DNA of 64,000 bases, taken from NCBI GenBank assembly GCA_026120185.1, contig JANUWF010001060.1, forward strand, positions 1,378,001-1,442,000, given 5' to 3'. Every line of letters begins with the position of its first letter. Position 1 is the stretch's first letter. Below, piece by piece: positions 1 to 12,904 of this stretch. The DNA comes from Voacanga thouarsii (lineage: Eukaryota > Streptophyta > Magnoliopsida > Gentianales > Apocynaceae). Below the pieces are notes generated by a model. That model was not told the origin of the DNA and did no database searches. It worked only from the letters and a program-made list of their open reading frames with translations. A program made the translations under genes and the position numbers.

Positions 1-323
1 TTTGTTAATTAGAGAATTAATAAATTTAGTCTTAATTAGAATTAATAAATTAATTCTAATTATTAAGGATTATTAATTCTATAATAATTAGAATTAATTC
101 ATGTTAATTACCAATTGACTAGAAAAGCCTAATGGGTCACACACAATAATGGATAACGTACTCGAGATGTTATTAGATAACATTACGGGACTAGTTATGA
201 AAAGAAGAAGTTATAGTGGTTGAATTATAATTAACTATAATTCATGGGCCATATTGTAATTAGAAGAATTTCAATTCTAATTACAATATATAGCATTCTA
301 ATTCTTGTAGGATTTGGTTTCCT

Positions 324-357
<34 letters not shown>

Positions 358-743
358 TTATATATATACTGTGCACGGTGGTGATGAAAAATTGTGAGAA
401 CTGAAAATTGGAAAAAGGAAAATTGGTTTTCTTTTGTTCTTTTTCTTTTAACCAACCTAAGCTACCTTTTAAATTTTGCTAGTACAAAATTCAGTTGTTC
501 TTGAGTGCTCGTGTGGATCAATAGTAGAAAAATTTCTATTCTTAGAATTTAGTGGTTCATGCTTGGACAATTTTTTAGAAATGTTTCACGCTTGAGGAAT
601 AATTTTAAAAACTACATTTTCAAGGCAATGAAATTTTCTTTTCTTCTTTTAACCAGTTTAATTACATACGAATAATCATTCATGTGGATTTCGTTTTATT
701 TTTCTACTGTGTGTAAATTGGTTTGCATAATCAAAATCCAACA
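1..743 (+). mobile_element. Copia-type LTR, 3' part (cut by left edge)
   Basis: The stretch of repeated AATTAATAA/TTCTAATTATTAAGGATTATTAA, followed by a segment with GGTCACACACAA, is clearly related to two later places in this window, about 40290-40450 and 48420-48560, which lie inside the LTRs of the old copia element. By that alignment the LTR ends at AAATCCAACA (743), a normal copia CA end. The start lies left of the window, so I cannot tell a solo LTR from the 3' LTR of a full element. It is clearly diverged from the two other copies. A CA microsatellite lies inside it. Confidence 0.6.
327..354. repeat. (CA)14 microsatellite
   Basis: Uninterrupted CA dinucleotide repeat, followed by a short TA run. 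The ORF through it is low complexity and not a gene. Confidence 0.95.
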
Positions 744-2700
744 ATTACTCAATAATTTCCTCAAGCACAAACTCCACTTTCTATAGGTCCAAAAATTCTT
801 TCACAAAAATAATCCATCATTTTCCAGTTTATTGGTTTTGTACAGGATTGCTCTCAAAGTTGTTCAAATCCTGAAATTGACCTGAATTTTGAGCTAATAT
901 TGCATAATGAAAAACCAAGCATTGAAGTTCTTTTTAACTATTAGTGGAAAATACTAATCATGTAATAAAAAAAAAATGTAAAACATCAAATTTCTGGAAA
1001 AGCTTACCCACAAAAACTGGTCCTTTATAAGTATATGATTCACATGCAGATTAAGCTAAGCCTAAGTTGACAATACTAACTCTTGAGTTTTCTTTTATGT
1101 CAATTCTCAACCATTCTCTTTCAGCAATCTCTCAAAATCCATATATGTCCTTTTCAAAAGCTTCTTGGTTTCACTATGATTGCTTGTAGCATAATCTTTC
1201 TCTTTCTCTCTCTCCTCCTCCCACTATTCCTTGCCCTTTCTCCCGTCTTTAACACAAGGCTCCAGCTATTAGACCACCATAAATTAGTGTAGGCCAAAGA
1301 GAAGCCTAGCTTCTTTCTCCTCAAAGCTATTTCTGCAGGAATACATATTTATTAATATACCATCGAATTGAAAGTAGAATCATACTACAAGAATAAAATA
1401 TAGTAAACAGTAATGTGGCCCAAAAAAAAAAATAATAATAATAATAAGATCAAATAATTGGTAATGGTGCTACAGGAAATACAAGGTTCTGATATCACTT
1501 AAATTCAATGAAACCAACTTTTTATGACTGTTCGAAGAAGGAAAGGTAATACCATATCACGAAGGACATCCCATTCTACAGCTGAATTCCTGGAGCTTTC
1601 AAATATTGAAACGGTGTTACAAAGTTTAACATCTGTTTCCTTCTACTTATAGCAAGAGAACAACCCCTACAAATTAAAAGGCAAGATAAATAGGAAGAAA
1701 TAACTCTAAAAAAAAAATACTTGGAGAATGCATTAAGATAAGGAAAAATCCTCAAGAAACATATAGCCATTGGTGCGGATTCTAGATATTTCAGAGACAA
1801 AGCCATGAGACATCCTGTTTGTTGAGCTATTGGTACCTATATCATAGTTTAATTTAGGACTTATGCTAAAGGGGTCAATTAGTTAAGTTTAGCTCATTGT
1901 CTCGTATTAGTCACAATCATTGAAACATACAATTTTCCCTTCCATGGTAAAGCATAATGTAGGATAAATGCTATAACTGACATAAAAAACCAGATGATCA
2001 TGCACTTCTTGCATCAATGCTGACAATTTGGAAGAAAACAAAGAGGAAAGCTTAGTAAGCATGTGATACCTCATGATAAAGAGTCTTTCAAAGAAAGGCC
2101 ACTTACTTACTAGTTATCTGTAGTTGTGGAAGATTGATTTTTAGTTTCTTATTTGCAGAGTTCCATTGCATATAAAAAGCATCAATAATTGACTGTGCCT
2201 GAGTCTTTTCCTCTTCACAATTTCCTGGGAGAAAAATAGAGGAGGAAAATGAATTCAAGGAGTGAAATCTGCAGGCTTAAAAATACATTAATTTCTATTC
2301 CATTACCTTGGGTACGTGAAAATGGCAAATCTAGGGACTAATGTGGGAGCGTTTGCTTGTCTCTGAGAAGTTGGTAACCTATTAAACAAACAAGCTAGCC
2401 AAACAATAACCAAGGAAGAAAAATCATACTGAATATAATTAAAAAAATAATAAATGGTTGAATGAAAAGGAAAGAAAAAATACTGATTTTGGTAACACAA
2501 AATTACTGATTGGCACCTTCTATTGCTAAAATTTTAGAAAACAACCCATCCAAGCTGGGTAAATCTAGCACATAAACAACAATACCAATAGGTAGCTTGT
2601 TGAAACTTGCATACTATTGAGGATTTACTTGATTTTTTTCAGAGCACAGAGATAAATAATAACAAAATTAAACAAATAAAGGTACAGAAGGATAAGTTAC
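744..2700. other. Non-coding stretch, no gene recognised
   Basis: AT-rich DNA with stop codons in all frames and only short chance ORFs. A short AAT repeat lies near 1430-1447. About 2137-2230 reads in reverse like a small exon flanked by a pyrimidine-rich CAG (protein starting NCEEEKTQAQSIIDAF), but I recognise no family and do not call it. Confidence 0.6.
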
Positions 2701-2790
2701 TTTGGTGGCATGGGTAGATATGTAAAGCTTCTCTAACTTCTGATGCTGCTGGAGTTCAGCCTCATCAGCAATAACATTATCTGATCCACC
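2701..2790 (-). pseudogene. Exon remnant of an SH3P2-like (SH3 domain protein) gene
   Basis: Read in reverse, 30 codons give GGSDNVIADEAELQQHQK followed by LEKLYISTHATK. This closely matches the start of the BAR region of plant SH3 domain-containing proteins 2/3 (SH3P), adaptor proteins of clathrin-coated vesicle and autophagosome membranes, where ADEAEL.QHQKLEKLYISTRAAK is conserved. The fragment ends exactly at a GT (2700-2699), where a donor site after the Lys would sit. I find neither the first exon (MDAIRKQA type) in the next 3.5 kb upstream nor the following exon (QRDIVRGVEG type) downstream. It is therefore most likely a copied or left-over gene piece rather than a working gene. His and Thr replace Arg and Ala of the usual STRAAK. 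Family identification rests on remembered motif similarity. Confidence 0.65.
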
Positions 2791-5700
2791 ATTAAATTAC
2801 TTGATTACAACCTAAAATAAATATATTATATTTAGCACTTCAAAAAGTGCTTCGAATGCAACCAATCCAACCACAAACTTCAATCACCAGACTGAATTAA
2901 CCATTTTCCTTGCTAACAAACAGAGAGCATATAAGTTAACACCCTTTCAAATAAAATCCAAAATCAATCAATACCAATAAAGAGAAGAATATCTAGTTTT
3001 GATTCTACCATTTAATTTGAACACTCTTCTTTCAACTTTGCCTAATGGAAGAAGGAGGATTCAAAGAGTAGAACTACCTGTATATCGAACCAAATACTTG
3101 ATTATCATTCAAATTCCATTAGTGAAACCCTGTGTTCGAATATCTAACAAATCTCAATCCAAAAATTAAAATCAAATAATAAAAATATCTCGAAAGTAAC
3201 CATCTAGAATCCAAATTCGAATTGAGCAGAAACAACCAAATAATGTCAAGAAAAGGAAATCTCCAAGAAATAACGAAAATTGAAATCACACCTTAAATAC
3301 AAGAAAAACAACTCATTTTCATCAATATTGTTTCCTAATAACTGAATTAGTTGTTCTAGTTCAGGATAGGAAGGTGTGAGATCTGCTACTTACAAAAATG
3401 TCGCTAATCTTCCTTTCATAGCTTCTCACATTGAGATAAACTAAAAAAAAGTTTGTGACCGATTCTTCTAAAATGTGACTACAATTATTCCACAAGAGGA
3501 ATTCAGTAATTGAAGATGGACTCAACTTCTCCAAATGCTTCCTATGCCTATGAAGAATTCCAAAGTTTGCTCATGCACTAAATCCTTTTACATCCACTTT
3601 AGTCCAATTAAGACTCTTTGTTATTACTGATACTAACATATTACCAATAAACAATCAAATTCATATATAATTGAAGTACCTAATCCAATCAGAATGCTTA
3701 ACATTTGCAATATCCTTACCATGCCTCACAATAGTGAAATAAGAACTATTTCCTTGAATTCCAATCACAAGAGGACCATAACCACCAAAATACAAATAAA
3801 TATTCAAAATCTCAACTATTCTTTCCATTCTAGGTTCTTAGAAAAACAACATTCATACTGACATTACTATTTTGGAAAATTTTAAACTTTTAATGCACAT
3901 GAATACAACAAATTAAACCCGGAAAAAAACTAATAGCATAAGGTAAACAAAAGGATTAGCTTTTCTTATTTTCTTATCCTTTTTATGATTCTTTCATTTA
4001 TTAATCAGCAAATCAAGTACATCCTAGGAAATAAAATAGAAAATATTCTCAATTATGACGAAATAAAAGGCAATTTTTCAAGTAAAATTAAAATTCCAAA
4101 CCTTTAAAAACACATTTAGTCCATAATAATCCATTGAAGACCAAACCATCATTATCACTGAAGATATCTCAAAATCTGCTTAAACAGTTTCCTTTGGTAC
4201 CTAAAACTCATTTCCTGTGGTTTTCCAATATCTAGATTTAGTTATGCGTTTCATTTTTTCACCACATAGAAAATAAGCAAATAAAGAATAATGATAGATA
4301 AAATAAATAAAAAATTTGCATTAAAAAAATACACAATCGATGCAGATTTTCTCATGCTATCAAAGAGAGTTATCACTTAACCCCGCATATGCATATACTT
4401 TAAAAAAAAACTTATAAAACAAAATGCTACATGAGAAAATAAAGAAGAGATCAATCTATTTAACCACTAATCAAGAAAATTTTTTGAACAAAATGCTGAC
4501 TAATATGAAAAAAAAAAAAAAAGAATAGAGATAAGATATTGGGCACCTAGGATATTCCATGGAGACAATTTGTTGTCTTGAACAATATAGGAGGACTATC
4601 TATTTTATGTACAACAATAAAAGAAAAAACAGTAGATCATGCTTCACGGAGAATGTTTTAAGGCCTTCATGATAGAATCCAAATCCACCAATTATTGTTC
4701 ATTAGTTATATTTACCAAAAAAAAAAAAAAATTGTATATTTACTGTTTATCCTAATCTAAAATAGACAGGGTTTTGGATTGAATTTTCTAATTTGAGGCA
4801 CAGTAAGGTTAAAATCATAGCAAATCAACCTCATTCTCCATTATGACTCTTGTTTATTCCTACAAATATTCTTGATAATGATACTTTTTTACAACATCAA
4901 CCACTGATAACCAAAACTATGGAGATTATTCTTTGACTCAAAAACTAAATTAAAGCACTTTACAGGTAATACAAAGTAATGAAGAGAGCATGCTAGTAGA
5001 ATAATAGTAACCCATTAAAAAGAGATATGGTGCTTCTACATTTTGATTGTGCAATTCTACCCAACCCTTGAAAGATAAATGGCAAATTAATCTTCTAACC
5101 AGGCTAGCAAAATCAGGATAAGATAACATTTCCTCTTCATTGAATACGTAAAAAGCAGAGGGTACAAGGCACTCAAAAGAAAACTTGGAACTTGAATAAG
5201 TAAATAATAAAATTCTCATTTAAGAATAACCTAATTGTAGAGGCCACTTAGATTTATTCCCTAGTCAAACAAAAGCAAAATCCTAGATGGCTACAATCAA
5301 AGAAGCAATTTTTACAACCTCGAAATCAAATTGCAAGTTACCATAGTGCCTCACCAAGATCAAAAGCAATGGGAATCCATATCTAATAATTCAAGCCAAC
5401 TCTTGGTTTTCCACATAAATATACTAAGCAAACAAAAAAAGTTGACAAAAAGAAAGGCTTACAGTTGACGAAAATCATCAATAGATAAGGACCAAGATGT
5501 GAATAAGTAGAGAAGAATTGAACAAAAAATGACCCATATCGATATCTGCACTATTGATCTATGTCATAATAGGAAGAGCCCGTTATTTTGCAATTTTCCA
5601 ATATTTTTGTTACAGATGGTACATAATTAGCTCAATATTAGTTGGGTGGAACTAAAATCCACCCAAATCTAGGAGGGGACGTCCTTGCCATCTAATAATA

Positions 5701-6291
5701 TGATAACAAAATACCCCCAATTTCAAATAACTTACTAATGCCAACAACAATCTTTTTAGTAATCTCTTGTAAGAAAGAGAAGAAATGAGGAAAGAGGTGA
5801 GAATTTTGCAGAAAAACACTGAGAATGGAGCGCAAATAAGGAGTCTACACTACATTGGAATAAGAAGAGACTATCACACTTAAAGCATAAGGAGACATAC
5901 AAAATATAAAGAAGAAATACAAAAGTAAATAAATAACTATATAAAATTACCAAATTGTTCGTGACAACCAAATATATCTAGACCTACAAGAGGGTGATAT
6001 TATGTTATTGATAAAATTTTATCCATTAATTATAAATTTTATGAATCTAAATTAAATCTACACAGTTGAATTAAAAAGATTGAGAAAAGAGAAAAAAAAA
6101 ACAAAGAATTACTTTAAAAATATATTAAGACTCTTATATCCCCTATTCACATTTAGAATATACATTTAGATTAATTAACCAAATGAAAACAATTAATTAG
6201 TTTTTAATCTCAACTAATTAATCTGATTTAGAAATTTGGTTCACCTCTTATCATTAACAATATAATTAAACTCCATTGTCCATTTTAATTT
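2791..6291. other. Non-coding stretch, no gene recognised
   Basis: Long AT-rich region with many A/T runs. The longest reverse ORF (4950-5219, 89 codons) has no recognisable motif and no supporting context. A short imperfect inverted repeat with TGGGTGGA...TCCACCCA lies near 5643-5668. Nothing else can be supported. Confidence 0.6.
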
Positions 6292-6509
6292 GGCAAATTT
6301 ACATAAGTAGTCCCAAATCTATTTTATTGTTGCACAATAGTCCCAATTTTTTTTTTTAAATTTCTACGTTCCTCAATATATATGTTTCCTTTTTGCAAAA
6401 TCCCAACCACCTATTACACGGTGGAATCCAGTGGAATGCTTCACGTGACTTGCATGTGGACCTATCAATGAAAGGCAAAGCTAGCAGAATACTTGCATTG
6501 ACCCGAACC
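6292..6509 (+). repeat. Left terminal inverted repeat of the MULE
   Basis: Pairs with 29981-30182 in inverted orientation over about 200 bp with scattered differences and small indels. Preceded by the 9 bp target copy TTTTAATTT. Confidence 0.85.
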
Positions 6510-7247
6510 AACTACCAAAATACTATCCCCAAACATTCCTTCATCCACTCTCGATCAGAGGAACCAAGCTAGGGCTAACCAGGCTACTATCCATCTCGAA
6601 TCCATTCTCAATTCACAATAAGAAAATGTATTTGTGACGAGAGTTGGGGCCGAATATCGGTGGCCCAATGTATGGTAAGCAGTTATGTCCTATTTTGTTT
6701 ATTTAACATAGCAATCAAAGAAAGATTTATTTGGTGTTATTGTTTTTGGTTCGTAATAGTTTAAACTATCTGAAATATATCCTTTTTATGTAGTTTGGTC
6801 CCATATTTTATTTTTTTTAGGTGTTGTGCTTATCTGGTTCTCAATTTTTTAACTTGGCATTTTTTTCGTTTTTGCCTCAATAATGTCTTTGCTTATTGAT
6901 TACCTTGAGTGGTCCAAGAATGGTGTTCTTGACTGGTTATATACCCTTTAGCATATCTGTGTGTTTATTAATGTTAGTGTGGTGCCAATGGGAGGGGGGC
7001 GAAAGGTCTGGTTAGCTTTACCATGACATTGTCTATCTTTGGTGTCTTTATTTAGTGACTCAGTAGAACCTCATGGCTTTTGTCTCTTTTTTAGTGTCTT
7101 AGATTGATCTGTCTCTTTTGCCTTTTACATTTAGTTTCATTCTTTTCAATTGACTTTTGCCTTTTTTTTTTTCATATTGATAGATCTATATTCTGGAGAC
7201 TTCATAGTTGTTCTTCATCATTGTGGTGCATTTTTGTTGGCATTAGT
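6510..7247 (+). promoter_or_regulatory. Upstream region of the MULE transposase gene
   Basis: Between the left terminal repeat and the first recognisable transposase residues. It is T-rich with no convincing coding frame. The promoter and any 5' UTR intron of the transposase gene should lie here by position, but I can point to no specific element. A run of ten or more G lies just after the presumed start, at 7262-7273. Confidence 0.4.
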
Positions 7248-7540
7248 ATGAGGATATACATTGGGGGGGGGGGTTGTAGATTACTATGATAGGTGTAATA
7301 TAGACTTGTGGTCCCTACAAGAATTAAATATCATGTCAAAAAATTTAGGATACTAAAATGAGTGTCAATTCTTCAATAAAAACTCTGGGATAGATGAGGG
7401 TTAGTTGGTATTTATTGATGGGGATAAAGATGCTCTTGTAATGGCTGAAATAGGAGCAAAGACAGCGACTATTGAGGTTTATTTTGTTCACAATGAGGTT
7501 GTTGAGGTGCTATCTGCAAATGGTTAGCAGTTATCATGTA
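7248..7540 (+). pseudogene. MULE transposase, N-terminal piece
   Basis: A likely start at ATG 7248 gives MRIYIGGGG. After frame changes and stops, the reading continues with DLWSLQELNIMSKNLGY and then DGDKDALVMAEIGAKTATIE, the layout of the N-terminal domain of plant MuDR-type transposases (a D-x-WS-x-x-x-L...LGY segment, then a D-rich segment). Several stops and at least one frameshift in the G run make it non-functional. The piece is cut at 7541-7545 by insertion of solo LTR A and resumes at 12905. Confidence 0.7.
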
Positions 7541-8112
7541 GCGTATGAAGGTTTAAAATGGTAAAAATCATCAAAACGAAAGTATGTTAGAAAAATGAAA
7601 AATTTACCTCTGTGATTAAATGGCCCTCTTCGCACTTGTGTAAATGTCTGTATAAGAATATTCAAGGCTAGTGGTTCACGTCCTTATAAACATTTATTGC
7701 TCTCATTCACGCGAAGCTTTTGATTTTCTGAAATGATGCCCGCAGCACAGCCGGTGAAGGCTTGAAGTTTGGGTTTTGATCATCTTTGCAGGCTTGGTAT
7801 GAGTTTGGTTTTCTATGAATTCTTCACAGATAAAGCTTTCACTCAAAATTGGTTTTCTGTGATACTCTTTGACTGCCAATTGAAAATCCGGTACTCCAAT
7901 CCATGAAGACCCATTTCCATTCATCAGATTAGATGCCCGAGAGAGAAGACATTAAGCGTGCAAACAGAAAGCTTCCATACTTTCTGTTATCCTGCATGCG
8001 AAATAATACGGATTTCATCCCGTGTTATTTTATTATTATTTTATTTAATTAATTTAATATTTTTTTATAAATTTTTTTTATCTTGATCTTATTCCACTAC
8101 TAAATTATATAG

Positions 8113-8500
8113 CAAATACGACGGCTAGGTAGCCGTCGTATTTGATGGTCCAACCGTCGTATTAGCCAAATACGACGGCTAAACGACAGTTTTACAACCG
8201 TCGTATTTGATCTCGTCGTTTTTGCTCAACAACGGCTACAAAATCGTCGTATTAGGCTAATACGACGGTTTTACAACCGTCGTAAATGTTCTTGTCGCTT
8301 TTGCTTCCCGTGGTCATTTTTTGCGACGATTTTGAAAAATCATCGCTTTTGGTCCCCAAATACGATGGCCTGATAGGATAAAATACGATGGACATGCTAT
8401 CAAATACCACGGCTGAGTGGCCGTCGTATTTGTTCCTCTCAAATACGACGGTTCCGTGATTGCCCTCAAGCTAAAACGACGGTTGCAGCCATCGTATTAG
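8113..8500. repeat. Left subterminal repeat cluster of the CACTA element
   Basis: At least ten copies of the core TACGACGG or its reverse complement CCGTCGTA, many arranged as hairpins (for example GACGGCTAGGTAGCCGTC). Matching units occur at 11404-11560 near the other end. Confidence 0.9.
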
Positions 8501-8725
8501 GCCTAATTTGCTTTGTCAATCATTTTTTATTTGGACAAAATCCTATACACGTACAATTTAAAGCCAAATGTAATAAAATCAACGAATTCAACACCAAATA
8601 TAACAAAACACAATCTCCTCATTGCGAAACTGAAAAGCAATATCCTCAGTAGACAAATACAAACAAGTATATCCTCAGTATACAGAAGCTGTAGTACAAA
8701 TACAAATTAGTACGAAATGAAAATG

Positions 8726-9553
8726 TCAGTCATCATGACGGATAGGCTGGTCAAGATCACTCGATCTAATAGGCAGAGAAGTGGAACCAATACCAGGAGA
8801 TGCTGTAGAAGCACTAGATGGAGGTATAGGTAGTACATCAAATGTGCCTGCATCCAATCTGCGAGCTAATGCTTCCATGGTAGTCTGAAGTGCAGCTATA
8901 CGTGACTTGTAAGCCTCTCGCTCACGCTGCATCTCAGCTCGCATCTCAGCCTGCATAGTATCTCGCATACTCTGCATACGTGCCTCAACCTCAATCCTGA
9001 CGACCTCCTCAACATTTGCTGCAGAACTTGATGATTGACCAACTGACGTTGGTGTTGGACCCTTTCCTTTACACCTAACACGGTCTCTTGTTTCTGGACC
9101 GAACAATCGCCAAAATATATGATCCTTTGCTTCTTCTGTGCGCTCAGACTCAGGCAATGCCTGCCACTCTGTCTCCAATCAGTCCTACAAAATTAAGAAA
9201 TATTATATCAAATTTATATTAGGTTAATATAATGTCGTAATCATATTTTAATAACTCAGAAAAATTAGCATTTGAATATAACTTACAATCATCTCTGCAG
9301 TCAAACCATCAGCCTGCCGACCGTGCCACCTTCGTGTCGCAAGGAACATATCATATTGTGATGTCGGTTAGCCTTGTGAGGTCATCTGTAAAGACGTGCC
9401 AAAAATTTCAAGCAAAGTAGATAAATTTCATCTGAATAGTGTATAACATAAACTAAATACATGATCCTGTATAACAGAATGTGGCATTCTTCCTATGACC
9501 GGTGGATATGTCAAATGTGATCGATTTTGTCTATTCCGCTCGGCCTTCATCTG
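8726..9553 (-). pseudogene. Transposase_24 (Ptta/En/Spm) accessory protein remnant
   Basis: Reverse-strand exon-like blocks occur in the order expected for plant Transposase_24 proteins. About 9553-9475 gives MKAERNRQNRSHLTYPPV. About 9390-9290 gives MTSQG, a stop, then PTSQYDMFLATRRWHG. About 9178-8726 gives EWQALPESERTEEAKDHIFW, followed by a Glu/Arg/Met-rich coiled coil of roughly 60 residues and a Ser/Pro tail. An in-frame TGA precedes EWQALPE and another stop splits the middle block. In intact CACTA elements this protein accompanies the main transposase. Here it is broken and N-terminally incomplete. Exon edges are approximate. Confidence 0.7.
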
Positions 9554-11403
9554 TGATTAATTATAATAGTTAACATATAAAAAAATTAAACAAGTTCTGA
9601 GACATAAAAGTAGTCAACTTCTATAGTACGACCTATGTATTCTCCAAACGCCAGTAATCAACTAACATCCTCCATGAAGGGAAATGATAAAATGGAAATA
9701 GGTCAAGAATTCAATCCCCATCAAATTAGTGTTCATTCTCCTTTTTAGTAGTGGAAATGATAAACATAGTTTTAGTAGTAGTTAAAATAAATAAATACAC
9801 TCTTTGAGAGTTTTTAAAAGAGAGAAAATAAAAGATTTAATTAATCAAGATATCTTGGAACTCCAAAATCCTTTAAACAAATAAGCTACTTAAAAAAATC
9901 TACATAAAAAATCAAGATAAACATACCAGACATTTAGTAAATTATCTACTTAAAAAAATAAATTATTTGTAAAAAATTGTCTCATAAAAATATATTCAGA
10001 TTCTTTGACAAAAAATTTGAAAAAATTTTGATAGAGTTTCCCCTATAAAATGAATATTTTCCAGGCACTAGGCCACCTCAAAATGCACAATTATGCAATT
10101 CAACCACAAAAAAACCCATAAAACCATCCAACCATTCAATCATGCTTATAATAAATTTCCAAGTAAACCTCCACTCATCCAACTAGGTCCTCTTCCAAAA
10201 CACATAATTAAGTTGCATTATCTACATAATTAGCACTTGCGTTCACCATGCATGCAGTTGCCAAACACACTTGCACATAACAAATTCCAAACAAAAAAAC
10301 TCATTCCACACATACATCAATATTTTTAGTCAATGTATATCAATCACTTCATGATTTTTTTTTTCTTTTCTTCATCTGTAATAGGTCAAATGTGTTTATC
10401 CTAATAATTTTGTTTTCTTCAACTAAGGAGGTAGGTTCAACACCTAGTATCTTAATTTTGTTTGGTCCATTAAAACTCATCAAAGTATCATACTTTTGGA
10501 AGTAAATCAATCACTTCATCAAAACACAAGTAACCTAAAACTAGAAATTACTAAATTAATTGATCAAACAACAAAACTCAATACAAAGTCAAAATCTTCA
10601 AAACATTCTTCTAAATACAAATAAAACCATTAAAACAATATTTCAAGAAAATATTTACCATAGAATATTTACCCTAGAAGTTAGCAATGAGAGAGACAAA
10701 CTTTGCAACTGCAAAAATCAGGTGGGGCTTGACTGAGCACAAGAGGATACATTTTCCCTGTGATTTTGTGAACTTGTATTATTTCCATTATTCATTCTTC
10801 ACCTAGGGACCATCCCTCTTCCTTAGCCCTTCAACTTCATTCTGTCAATCTTCTTCTTCAAACTTGACAAATCTTGTCTTACTTATCTTTTTTAAATGAT
10901 GAATGCACTTCTTTCATTTTAACCCCAACCCCTGGTTAGGTGCACAATTCTAATCAATTCATTACTGCAGTGTACAACACATACTAAACGAGTATATTTT
11001 TTGTATAATATTAAACTTTCACTTGTACATTCCTCGAAAAATTGTGCACACCCAAATAAAAAAATAATAAAAAAAGGGATCAAAATCCATTAACCATAGT
11101 TGTAACTGTGCAATCTGGCTCATGAAAAGTTGATTGGAAGCTTTGTCCACCTAAATTTTAGTGTTATTAAGGAGGCAAGAAAATTGAGTATCGACTTTCA
11201 CCATGACGAGACTGATTGTGTGTTTTTGCTACTTATTTTTCTGCTATTTGCGAAAAATTTCAGGAAACACTTTTCTAAACAAACACAAATTCCTCTCAAA
11301 TAACGATGACAATATAGGTGAAATTAAGCTCCATTTGCCATAAACGACCAAAACAAATGCAAGACCATGCACTTCGATGCTTTGATAGACAAGCAGCAGT
11401 CAG
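9554..11403. other. CACTA internal sequence without recognisable gene
   Basis: AT-rich, stops in all frames, no protein motif found. It probably includes decayed introns or exons of the CACTA genes. Confidence 0.5.
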
Positions 11404-12904
11404 CTCAGCCGTCGTTTTTTGTCGATATAATACGACGGTTTCTTTCAAACCGTCGTATTAGCCAACATTTTGCAACGGTTAAGAAGCCGTCGTTAAAGAT
11501 AACCAAATACGACGGCTTTGCCTCCGTCGTAATTGATGTCGTCGTATTTGCTAGCATTTTTTGTAGTGTTCATTGGATCAAATAAAATTATTTATACTTG
11601 GATTTGAATACTCATAAATAATAAATCTCAATTATTTATTTTTTGGATTATATTAAACAGTCCAATAAATAATTAAGCCCAAATAGACCAATATAAAATT
11701 TTATACCTTTTATCTAGTTTATATCCAGATTAATTTTCTAATTATTCAATCTGGGCCTTGGGCCCTAAATAATTAATTAACTAATTAAACTAGATAAAAT
11801 AAATACTTTCTCTGGGACCTTTTATTTTATTTTAGTCCAATAATAAATTTGACTAATAAAATAAAAACCCATAATTATCAAGACTAATTTCTTAACCCAA
11901 ATCTTTCATGACTTAAGGGCCATTCTAGGGACAAAAAGACACATCACCTTAGCTACTAAAATGACCAAAATACCCCTACTGTATAAATAGCTATATTTTT
12001 TATTTTAAATATTTTCTAATATCACCATAAGGAAATATGACCCCAAGGACAATACTGCGTTAGTAAAGCCTTCGACCTACTGGTGTACTGACTATAATAC
12101 CCCTCTATGCATCGCCGTGCAATTAGAGAGGAAGAGTGTATTAACACCTCTCTAATAGACATTTACCATCCATAGACCTCTAGTCCAATGATTTACAACT
12201 TCTGGAATGTTTCCACTTTTCAAGGGAGCTACCCTAAAGTAAACATCCAAATCATGTTCCCCAGGGCCCTGGATAATTAGATCATTTGAACAATCACAAG
12301 GGGCGATATAGCGTAGAAGCTATCTTGTACAAGTATGTCTTAATTAACTAGTCACATATACCAAATATACAAGTGTATTGGTTTTACGAAAGAACCTCAA
12401 CTATAGTATATCAAAGTATATACTTATAACTTCATCAGATTACCAACTTATACTCAAGCGGTAGAGCATTAGTCCACGCTATAGCAGTAATAGTTTGGAT
12501 TTCTTTTAAATAGTACTTTTAAAAATCACTATTACAAGTCATCTTTTATGTATTTGAAATACGCTCATGTTATGAAGTGAGTGGACTACTCACTGGCTAA
12601 AGGTAAGCCATTCCCCATTTGAAATTCATAACACAATAACCTATACATGATGAGATTCCCATTTTCATCAATCGGTTAAGAACAAACATTTATATGTTAA
12701 GTAACCCGTGATCCATACCTTACTGTGAAAGACCACAATTCACATGGATCACTTACTTAAACACAATGGGTCATTTCCAAACGAAAATTGTGCACAAATA
12801 AAATGTAAATTTACAAATAAATTTTAAGAATATATTCTTTTATTAATAAATTCGAAAATTACATCAGATAAACTAATTTAGAGGTCATATATTCCAACAA
12901 CATA

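Larger units (their letters stand above)
8095..11568. mobile_element. CACTA (En/Spm-like) element inside LTR A
   Basis: It starts CACTACTAAATTATATAG (8095) and ends ...TTTTTTGTAGTG (11568), so both ends read CACTA when oriented inward. It is flanked by the 3 bp target duplication TTC (8092-8094 and 11569-11571). Both ends carry clustered subterminal repeats built on AATACGACGGC in direct and inverted orientation (about 8113-8500 and 11404-11560), typical transposase-binding regions. Inside are decayed reverse-strand exons of a Transposase_24-type protein. The TNP2-like DDE transposase is not visible, so the copy is non-autonomous. Confidence 0.9.
7546..12899 (-). mobile_element. Solo copia LTR A (split by a CACTA element)
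   Basis: In reverse orientation it starts TGTTGGAATATATGACC (from 12899) and ends CCTTCA (at 7546). It matches LTRs B and C of this window through most of its length, for instance the stretch with ATATCACCATAAGGAAATA and GACCCCAAGGACAATACTG. Target copies are GCGTA (7541-7545) and ACATA (12900-12904), two G/A differences, so it is probably the oldest of the three. Its own length without the CACTA element is about 1.9 kb. No internal retrotransposon region is present. It interrupts the MULE transposase gene. Confidence 0.8.

Noticed and set aside
8113..8500. Regular short repeats resembling a CRISPR array
   Set aside because: Units are inverted as often as direct, spacing is irregular, and they lie at a CACTA terminus in a plant genome.
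12450..12490. tRNA-like D-arm sequence (CAAGCGGTAGAGCATTAGTCC)
   Set aside because: Lies inside solo LTR A, recurs in LTRs B and C, and has no acceptor stem or T-arm partner.
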